64,000 nucleotides of DNA from Piscicola geometra (Eukaryota > Annelida > Clitellata > Hirudinida > Piscicolidae): positions 6,255,301 to 6,319,300 of the forward strand of contig OX030957.1 of the NCBI GenBank assembly GCA_943735955.1. Direction: 5' to 3'. The first letter of the stretch is position 1. Each line of letters starts with the position of its first letter. The position numbers and the translations under genes were made by a program. The notes under the pieces are model-generated. The model searched no databases, had not been told where the DNA came from, and was given only the letters and a program-made list of their open reading frames with translations. Positions 23,985 through 32,696 of the stretch are shown in pieces.

Positions 23985-26138
23985 TCACACTAGACATAGG
24001 GCGACCACTGCGTAGATACAGGCATCAATAATAAACACCAGGAAAGGCATGGACTTGACGGTAGAAGCATATATCTGGTTCTGAATTATGGTGCCAAGAA
24101 GCAAACCCTGAACTTGAATAATTGAGAGACAGCCTAACAAAATACCTGTGTGTTGAATAGTTCAATGAAGATATGTTACGTCAATAATATTGCTAGGGTA
24201 GAATTTAGATAAGGATTTTGAAAAATAATATACAATAAAATAAGCAAAAGCGTTGATCTGCTGCAAATCTTTGAGGACTCTACCCAGCATGGGTGGCGAT
24301 TTTGAGTTCCGGAACCCCTCCCAAACTTGAAAACAAAACATTTTAAAACTCCTATTTTGATACAAGTATTCAAGTGCTTTTGTTCGATTCATAAAAGGCG
24401 CTATATAAATAATTAGTCAATCAATCACTAATTATTTCTATAGCGCCCTTTACGAAGTTGACAAAAGCGCTCAGCTATCACGTTTTGAACAAATACGTCT
24501 TCAGGCCTCGATGGAAAGCTATGAGTGACTAAGTTGAAGTCACTGATTGATTGATTGGTAAGTAAAAAGAAAAACAATTTTTTGTGAAAAAAGTGGAGGA
24601 GTCCACATTTAAACTTTTAACATCATAAACTTCAAATAATGTTTACTGGTGTATTTAAATAAATTCAAACATAAAGCGAACGTACACTTTTTCAAGTTAC
24701 ACTGTGCTAAGTAAAAAGGTTAGAAAGTATCGAACCGGTGTTTTCAGACTTTATGATCTTGGTGCCTAGAGACTTCAGGAGAGGAATGGGTAGCGTCATG
24801 AAGCATCCAGCAAATGGGACTGTGAATGGATGGTTTGGTAAATAAAGATGCTAAAATAGTTTCTTCAATGATCTTTTTACAAGTTTTTATAACCATAGTC
24901 TTACATTTTGTGTTTTTTAAAACTCTATGTTAAGAAGCACTTATTTAGAAAACATTTTAATTTGAAACGCCTTTTAAATGCAATTTTAAAGTATACTAAG
25001 GTAAAATACTTTTTAAAAATAAAACTAAAAAGTATAATAAGAACTAACCAGTAAATAGAACTCCTATAGTGGTAGAAAATGCAAAAATTAGGAAGTAAGA
25101 GATGCCAAAGATGGTCCCAAAGAGGGAAAGAACAACTTCGCCAACGAGATGAACAAAAAAATGAGTGCAAAGCCAGTTGGAAAAAAAGTCGCATACATTG
25201 ACAGTGGTGAGAAAAATTCCAACTAAAAAAGGCGTGAGACAGAGTGGGTAGCCGATGATTTTGAGAACTTCCACGTTAAAACTTCCATATTCTGTAGATG
25301 CAACAAGAAAAACTGAAATAGAAATTATGAAAAGTTCAAACCTTTTGTTATCATTTTCAGTAGTGCTGTATATCTTGAAAGTGTTTGAGAAGTGCGTCGA
25401 AGAGAAAAATGGGGTTGGCTGGAGATTCTCGCAGAGCAGTGATTCTTTCAAAAAACAAACATAAAACGCACAAAAAACAATGATTGCTGTCAGAAAAACT
25501 AGACCCCAGACGTATCCGAGATATTTTATGCACAAGCCCATCAGAAAATTTGACAAAATGCTGCCAATACCTGCAAAAATCTCTAATAACACTATTCTTT
25601 TTGATCTGTTTTCGTCAGTTCTGATGTCTGTCAGATAAGAATAAGTACCCATCAAAAAGGTGGCTGAAGCTCCAAAGAGGCTCTCTACAAAGGAAGATAG
25701 AATAAGAAAGTAGACACTAAGATTGAAAACGAACATAACAAGCACGATGATCATTCGGAGAAAAGCCCCAAGCAGCGAAAACATAATGACATTTACCCTC
25801 CCATGAGAGTCGCTGTACCCTCCAAGCAGAATGGCAGCGAAAAATGACGGAACAAGCGCTGAAATGTCTGCATACATCAGAACAAGAGATGCCTTTGCCG
25901 AAACATCTCTTTCTTTCGTCTCTCCATTCGAACATACATCAGATCTATTGGAGAAATTTGAGGAAAAGATTGATGATGCTCCGTTTGCCAGCATATGCTC
26001 CGTCAGCTCAGTCCTGAATGCAAATATCGCAACATAGTAGATGTAGTAGAGAAGAACAGCAGGTTCTATCAAAGTACAACACCCTCTCTTCTTTGTTTCA
26101 GAAGTTATTAACCTATCTTCCTCTAGTCCAAATGTTTT
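23985..26138 (-). CDS. SLC46-family MFS transporter, gene 4 of 5 (5' exon not located)
   Basis: Exons (minus): 26138-25049, 24819-24736, 24145-23985. The 3' two thirds are the same as genes 2 and 3, while the N-terminal third is distinct (TLIEPAVLLYYIYY, then FRTELTEHML). The large exon is open upstream of this, through KTFGLEEDRLITS to an acceptor (atatag) at 26139, with no ATG. The initiator must therefore lie in an upstream exon I could not identify. MFS motif A GGYSDSHGR is present. The total without the missing exon is about 444 aa. It is the downstream parent in the inferred crossover that made genes 2-3. Confidence 0.8.
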
Positions 26139-26599
26139 CTATATTTGGAATTTTTCATTAATATTATTTTTCCAATTTTAAGTGTGTTCAAAAATATGAT
26201 ATGAAACTCAAATTATAAAGTTTTAAAGTTCCAATTTTTAGATTCAATATTCAATAAAATATACTTTTGAATTGAGTTTGATTTTTTCCATCATTAATTT
26301 TAATTAATATCAGTGAAAACGCTTTTAAACTGTAATATTTTTTTTATTTAATAGAAGTATAGGTTAAACATCTTTTGAAATTATTTATTTAAAAAATTGA
26401 TTTTATCCCACAATCAGTTCTCACAAAGTATTAATACTATTGTAATAGACTTAGTAATCGCGCGCAGCTTTGTATGCGAATTAGTTTTTAAAAGTTCTAG
26501 TTTAAGCAATAAACTTTAAAGGGTTTTCAAAAAATGCGTATATCCATATCTTTTGAAAGCTTCACAGCACTGAATACGGTTTTTTGTTAACACCCACAT

Positions 26600-26710
26600 T
26601 CAATGTTGTAATTCTGTTGTCTCACTTGCTATTTTGTTCTTTTTGTCTATATTGCTCACAGCCTGACAGACGCAGGCCATGTTATAACGTTTTATTGTTA
26701 CTAATTTGGG
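26600..26710 (-). repeat. Fragment of SINE-related repeat
   Basis: Contains the segment gcctgacagacgcaggccat and its flank, also seen at 30480-30560 and 43555-43640. It corresponds to the tail region of the tRNA-derived SINE at 30.5 kb. Confidence 0.6.
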
Positions 26711-27064
26711 AGCGATGTATGTCTCTTAACTCTCGATTTTTTAGCAGCGTTGAGAATATTGCTCAAGGGAACTTCAAGAGGTCCATCCAGACTTTCTTGT
26801 AGCGTGCCCTGTAGCACCGTCTTGGACAGTGAATCGTATCTGAGGATGTGTCCAAGCCAAGTCAACTTTTGACAGTTCGAGAAAAGATTCTTGTTCTCCA
26901 ACTAGTGCTGTTGTGATCTCATTGACGTAGTGGTTAGTTTCTTGTTCCACTTCAGAAATGCCGTAGAGTTTTCGGAGACATTTAGATTCAAAGGCACGGA
27001 TCTTGCGTTCTGTTCGCGCTCTAAATGCCCATGTCTCATATCCGTAAAGTAGGATGTTGAGCAC
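26701..27064 (-). mobile_element. Degraded LINE reverse-transcriptase C-terminal fragment
   Basis: Two overlapping minus-strand frames together give a typical non-LTR retrotransposon C-terminus. One begins LLYGYETWAFRARTERKI and continues to RKLYGI. The other gives KLTWLGHILRYDSLSKTVLQ. The reading frame is broken at least once. This family (LLYGxETW...WxGHxxRxDSLSKT) differs from the LINE in the tandem units. It lies upstream of SLC46 gene 4 and between genes 4 and 5. Confidence 0.8.
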
Positions 27065-27099
27065 ATGTGACTTATCTAAACTCGAAACAGTTTTCTATG

Positions 27100-27610
27100 A
27101 GTGAATAAAAGAAGTATAAAAAACTGCATTAAAAAAAAGAGTATAAATTTGTTGAAATTCCATATGCCGATTTAAGTATGATAACGACATAGAAATTAAT
27201 TTCATAAAATAATTGGTTAGCTTTCAGGTACCCGAGTTTTAACCCGATTCCATCTCTCCTTTTTAAAATTAATTCACAAACATTTTGTTAGTAGATATTA
27301 GGCTTTTAAAGTTTTCCATTGTTGAAATAATGCCTATGAGCAAATGGTAGTTCAGATAATTATAGTATGAGATCCAGCAGCGTCCATCTCACTCTTTTAT
27401 TATTAACCTTTTCTCTTTCACGATGTAGCACCTGTAACACATTTTCAGGCTATTAGATGAGTTGAGAATAGTTTCATCGAGATCTCATTGGTCCATTTAA
27501 TGATTGAATTTTTTATATATAATTAAAGTCATTTTTTTTCTTTATATAAGTTTTTATAAAACTTTACATCATTTTAACGAAATAAATTAATTTTTACTTT
27601 CTAAACAACC
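27100..27610. other. AT-rich spacer between SLC46 genes 4 and 5
   Basis: No coding exon, RNA gene or clear repeat is visible between the LINE fragment and the last exon of SLC46 gene 5. Confidence 0.4.
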
Positions 27611-27628
27611 ATCACGCAAAAATAAAGC

Positions 27629-29588
27629 TCACACTAGACATAGAGAGACCACAGCAATGAGGCAGCCGTCGAGAATAAACACCAGGAAAGGCATGGACTT
27701 GACGGTAGAAGCATATATCTGGTTCTGAATTATGGTGCCAAGCAGCCAACCCTGAACGTGAATAATTGACAGACAGCCCAAAAATAGACCTGTTTGTTGA
27801 ATAGTACAATGAAGTAGGACTGAAATGAGATGTTATAAATAAGCATAAAATAAGATTAAATTTGATAATAGGCAAGGAATTATTGAATAACTTAGGAAAT
27901 GAATTTTATAAATTGTAAGAATTTAAACATTTTGCTCATGACAATTTTATTAATTTTTTTAAAATTTTTACTCACTAATGCATAATAAAATAATAAATGC
28001 CGTAAAAGATTGCGTATAGCCTTTAGCCTATAGCCGATAGGGTCAAACCAACTATGAAACTAGAAAAAACACATAAATTGTGAAAATTTTCTAATATAGT
28101 TGTTGAAACTGTGAGAACCTTATGCATGGTTCATGCAGCATGGTTAACCGTGAAATTCGGTGTATAAATCGCACATATTTTAGAAACCTAAGTTTAACAA
28201 CTAAGTTTGATAATAAATTAACTTCGAAAATTGAATGTTATAAAGTTTCAAACCGGTGAACTCAGGCTTGATGAGCTTGGTGCCTAGAGACTTCAAAATA
28301 GGGATAGGTAAGAAACTGAGAGATCCAACAACTGCGGCTTTAAACGAATCGTTTAAAAAATAAAGTTTCTTTAAATAATGCAAAAATAGTTTAAATAAAG
28401 TATTCTTTTAAATAATTGTCAGTGTTATCATATATTTAATTTTTAATTATACCAGAATCTTTTAATTGTAAGATAAAAGATTGTATGAAACACACCTGTG
28501 AAAAGAACCGCATTAGTGGAAGCAAATGCAAAAATAAGGAAGTAAGAGATGCCAAAAAGGGTCCCAATGAAGGAAAGAACAACTTCCCCAACGAGGTTCA
28601 CGAATAAGTAAGTGCAGAGCGCGTTGGAAAACACGTTGCATGCGATAACAACAGTGAAAAAAATTCCAACAAAAAACGGAGTGAGACAGAGTGGGTAGTC
28701 GATGATTTTGAGAACTACGACATTAAAGCATCCCTTTTGCGATGATGAAACAAGAAAAATTGATATAGAAATGAGAATTAGTTCAAACCTTTTGTTATCA
28801 TTTTCAGTAGTGCTGTATATCTTGAAAGTGTTTGAGAAGTGCGTCGAAGAGAAAAATGGGGTTGGCTGGAGATTCTCGCAGAGCAGTGATTCTTTCAAAA
28901 AACAAACATAAAACGCACAAAAAACAATGATTGCTGTCAGAAAAACTAGACCCCAGACGTATCCGAGATATTTTATGCACAAGCCCATCAGAAAATTTGA
29001 CAAAATGTTGCCAATCCATGCACAAACCTCTAGTAACACTATTCTTTTTGATCTGTTTTCGTCAGTTGTGATGTCTGTCAGATAAGAATAAGTACCCATC
29101 CAAAAAGTGGCTGTCATTCCAAAGAGGCTCTCTACAAAAGAAGATAGAATAAGAAAGTAGACACTAAGATTGAAAACGAACATAACAAGCACGATGATCA
29201 TTCGGAGAAAAGCCCCAAGCAGCGAAAACATAATGACATTTACCCTCCCATGAGAGTCGCTGTACCCTCCAAGCAGAATGGCCATGAAGAAGGACGGAAC
29301 AAGCGCTGCGATGTTAGCGTACATCAGGACCAGAGATACTTCTGCCGAAATATTTTTCATTTTCGGGTCCTCATTTAAGCACACTTCAGATCTATGGGAG
29401 AAGTTTGAAGGTATGAAGTCTCCTTGTTCTCTGCCTTCAAGCAGATGCTTCGTCAACTCAGGTAGCATAATGAAACTGCCGGGAAAGTAGAGGTGGTAGA
29501 GGAAAACAGCAGGCTCTATCAAAGTACAACATCCTCTCTTCTTGGTTTCAGAAGTAATTAGCCTATCTTCCTCCAGTCCAAAAGTTTT
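27629..29588 (-). CDS. SLC46-family MFS transporter, gene 5 of 5 (5' exon not located)
   Basis: Exons (minus): 29588-28496, 28331-28254, 27789-27629. As in gene 4, the large exon is open back to an acceptor (ttttag) at 29589 with no ATG, reading KTFGLEEDRLITS, so the initiator lies in an upstream exon. The N-terminal loop is divergent (LPELTKHLLEG, SHRSEVCLNE). MFS motif A is GGYSDSHGR. A ~250 bp stretch (about 28785-29030) is the same as gene 4 at nucleotide level, whereas sequence on either side is diverged, pointing to gene conversion. The total is about 443 aa plus the missing start. Confidence 0.82.
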
Positions 29589-30193
29589 CTAAAAATTATA
29601 GATAATAATTAAACCAAAATGTTTACACTAATTGAAGAATAGCTAATTATTATGAGGTAATATTTCTTATAATTTAAATATTTTATTATTTTCAGTATTT
29701 CGTTCTGATTCAAAATATTAAAAATGATTAAATGCATATTTCTAACCATTTTTTGATATACCTGTTATTTTCATCGATAACCTTTTTATAAATTGATTGA
29801 TTTATTCTTTTAAAATCTATGTACTGCTCTACGTAAAACAGAAAACGTTGATCAGGAGATAGATTATTACCAGCGCAACCTTCTATTCTGCCACGGTTCA
29901 CAGCTCTGAATACTGCTTATGTGAACAGCCACCTATCAACGCTTACACTTTCAATCGCTATAAAGCCTTTTGACTTACTTGTCATTGGTTTTTATTTTTT
30001 TATTTCGATTTTAATTCTTAATTTGTATATGCAATTTGTATACCCAGTTAAGAGGTCAGGGGGATTTTTTACGCGTCGAAAAAATCTATGTAAAAATACC
30101 ATAACTCAATTGGAAAAAAGCGCTATTCAAAAATATAAAAAAAACACAGCGAAAAAAGATAGAATTTGTTCTATTTTATTAGTAGAAAAACTG

Positions 30194-30382
30194 AAACTCT
30201 ATTTCATGATGTACTACTGGGAACTCTTCTTCTTTCGTAAGAAGGCATCTGCCCACGACATATATGAGAGGGAAATGGCGCCTTTCACTGCAGTCAAGGC
30301 CACTCTACGATTAGTTGTAGTCGCATCTTTTGCCATGATGTCTGTGTTTTGGAATATAAAAGTAGCTGAGTTAGTTTTTTAA
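30194..30382 (+). CDS. Doubtful small membrane-protein ORF or terminal exon
   Basis: An open frame ends at 30382. A possible acceptor (ttttattag) lies just before it, and the first ATG is at about 30206, giving roughly 58 aa that start MMYYWELFFFRKK. The C-terminal part (LRLVVVASFAMMSVFW) could be one membrane helix. GC content is higher than in the AT-rich flanks, which is the main reason for suspecting coding. An in-frame extension upstream to 29921 lacks an ATG and is low-complexity. I do not recognise a family. It may be a terminal exon of an undetected gene or non-coding. Confidence 0.25.
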   Translation, partial: KLYFMMYYWELFFFRKKASAHDIYEREMAPFTAVKATLRLVVVASFAMMSVFWNIKVAELVF

Positions 30383-30479
30383 ATAAATAATCTAGTTATT
30401 TATATGGAATATTAAATGCGATCAAAATTGATAATGGTACAGGCTACAAGAAAATAATTTTTAATTCCTTTTTTTTAGT

Positions 30480-30717
30480 CTATATCGTTCACAGCTTGAC
30501 AGACGCAGGCCATGTTACAATGGTTCTAGGAACCATGGTCCTTATGCGCCGAGACGCCACTCCACACGACGTACACATCTCTCAATGCATACGTCGCAAA
30601 CACCGCATCATATACACTAGGCATATGATAGTTCACGGTTGCCTATCAGGGATTCGAACAGGCAACCTTTAAGTTGCAAGTCCAACGTCGACCATCTAAG
30701 CCATCCCCGCACCCACT
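30480..30717 (-). mobile_element. tRNA-derived SINE
   Basis: On the minus strand the 5' end looks like a tRNA. An A-box-like tggcttagatgg (30692-30703) and a B box gttcgaatccc (30649-30659) are separated by about 32 bases, as in tRNA-type RNA polymerase III promoters. The body continues into a tail containing atggcctgcgtctgtcaagc. That tail is shared with fragments at about 26600-26710 and 43540-43640. It is not a functional tRNA: the anticodon arm and acceptor stem are degraded and the transcript would run on. Confidence 0.75.
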
Positions 30718-30719
30718 AT

Positions 30720-31200
30720 TTTATGTGAAAATTTGATCAAAATAAAATACAGTAAACCTCATTGCAATGAAAATAAGTCAAATAGGAGGTTGAGTTGATA
30801 GATTACCTTTATAGACGGAATCATTTAGAAGTTTTTGGCGGTGATCGGAATGTGTTGAGAGGTGCATGTGTTGACTGCACAGAGGGTGTCTTTCGGGCAG
30901 TGCTAGGTGAATGTTGCCTGTGAAACGTGAAAAATTAATTTAGATTTTAAAAATAAAAGGGCTTGAATGATGGTGAATATAGCTTAAAGAATGTTGTTAG
31001 TAAGACTGTCTCTTGGAGAGAAAAAAAAGATACTACCAGCCTTGTAATTATTGTTTCCATTGAAATAGCCAAATCAATCATTGTATTTTATTATTTGACG
31101 TTAAAATGCAAAATTAATCAAAATAAAAGTGTTTTGAATTGACTGATTGATGAAGTTCAATCAAATAAAAGACAATAACTGATTTGATTCATTTTCCACA
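30720..31200. other. Intergenic and probable 3' flank of FAM185A
   Basis: No exon or repeat could be recognised. A minus-strand poly(A) signal (tttatt at 31087-31092) about 115 bp beyond the FAM185A stop may end that transcript. Confidence 0.35.
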
Positions 31201-31206
31201 ACAAGT

Positions 31207-32481
31207 TTAACCATCGTCTACGTGGATTTCGATGTCTTTTGCGTCTGCAACGAACAACCTCACATCTCCTTTCTTCACTCTTGCCACCAGATCCCCTTCC
31301 AGACAGTCTAAGCATTGTGGTTTAAGGAACTGATTTACTTAACCATCTTTCATACTGTTGCTGAAGAATAGATAATAATTTTATTTATGTTTCTTATATT
31401 TCAAACATTTGAACAAACAAATTCTATGAAAAACAATTAAACAAAACGAAAAAAATCTAAGCTAAGCTGACCAATGCTGAGGTTGCCTGTGTGGTGTATG
31501 TCAGCCTTGAGGGACTGGTGCACTTGCCCCAGAGTGATGTTGCCATGCTGAGTGCTCAACTGGCAGTCTTCCACATACAAGGACCCCACCCTTATGTTCC
31601 CTTCTTCCACTTCCAATGTGAAGTTAGAACCCATCACTTTGACTAGATCTGCATACTGAAATGTTTATAATGGATTTTGAAAAAGAAATATGATTTTAAT
31701 GTGTAAATTAAAAATTAAAATTTAAAAAAAAATTTTTTTATAAAAATATAATGCTACAAAACTAACTCCCTTGCTGGTTATTTGCATGGAGCCATTTATA
31801 TGGAGGCTTTTGGTGGACTCAATGCTTCCATTCTGAGCTTGGATATCAATGAGATTCGTCTGTTGGTTTTTTAGAAAGTAAGTAAAGCAGCAAGTTGAAT
31901 CCTTTAATATATTTGAGTACACTGTAAAAAAATTGAAAATTACTAAGTAATAATTAAAATAAACATTTCAATATGAAAATCTGAAGCCACCTTCAAATTA
32001 CAAAGCTTGCAATCCACATTTGACAGGATTGCTTGTACCAGAGCATTCTCAAGATCTTTTATGCATAAAACTCCTTCAACAGAGGTTACCTTCACATCTG
32101 AGAAGAGTTAAACTGTATAAATAAAGTATAATATTACATATAAATTCATAATTCTATGAATTACCTACCAAATTTCACTGGAATCTTGACATCAACATCT
32201 GAGATGTCCTTGCAATGAAGAGTGTTTACTGAAAGGCTTGATGTTGAAGCATCATAACTTGCAATCTTATCTAAATTTTGTACTTTTTTAAAGCAGACGT
32301 GGGCGGATGTTTGATCAGGGTACGAAATGGGATCGATAGGATAAATATTGAGCGATCCATTGTGCTTTACATTAAGAATACCAAATTTTTTAACATTGAG
32401 TTCTTTTTTAATTATAGTTGAAGAATATCTTAATAATTTTGAATTTTTATAAATATTAAGCGACCTTTGTAAATGTTGCAT
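31207..32481 (-). CDS. FAM185A: FAM185A-like protein, 5 exons
   Basis: Exons (minus): 32481-32169, 32097-31991, 31859-31767, 31655-31472, 31307-31207. Phases agree and give 265 aa. The protein is built of repeated short beta-type segments such as NLIDIQAQNGSIES, LSTQHGNITLGQV and VKKGDVRLFVADAKD. This is the pattern of the putative-adhesin/DUF4097-like beta-solenoid domain of FAM185A. The human protein is longer (about 392 aa), and its function is not established. The start codon opens MQHLQRSLNIYK, and this basic N-terminus could be an organelle-targeting sequence. The gene diverges from RPL7A, with 215 bp between the two start codons. Confidence 0.82.
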
Positions 32482-32696
32482 TGTAGACTCTAAAATTTAG
32501 AGACTTGAAAAATTATTTATACTAATTTGTTTCATTTTAAATGAGTTTATGATTTTAATTTTAGTTAAATATTTTAAAAAAAGTAGATAAATATTTCAAG
32601 AAAGAATCATAAACTGAAAGTTTTATTTATTTTTATTTTTAATAAATTATGTAATATCGCCCCAAAACCTTTTCCTTTTCTTTTTGATTTGTAAAC
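32482..32696. promoter_or_regulatory. Shared divergent promoter region with 5'TOP-like tract
   Basis: The 215 bp between the FAM185A and RPL7A initiators must hold both promoters. The pyrimidine run beginning at c32668 (ccttttccttttcttttt) immediately upstream of the RPL7A ATG is what a 5' terminal oligopyrimidine tract looks like. Such tracts mark growth-regulated (mTOR-dependent) translation of ribosomal protein mRNAs. The exact transcription start is inferred. Confidence 0.6.

Noticed and set aside
26774..27064. 96-codon minus-strand ORF as a host gene
   Set aside because: Its LLYGYETW... content is a known non-LTR retrotransposon C-terminal pattern, and the frame breaks downstream.
30640..30715. 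tRNA gene on the minus strand
   Set aside because: A and B boxes are present, but the acceptor and anticodon stems do not fold as a tRNA and the unit continues into a shared repeat tail, so it is a SINE.
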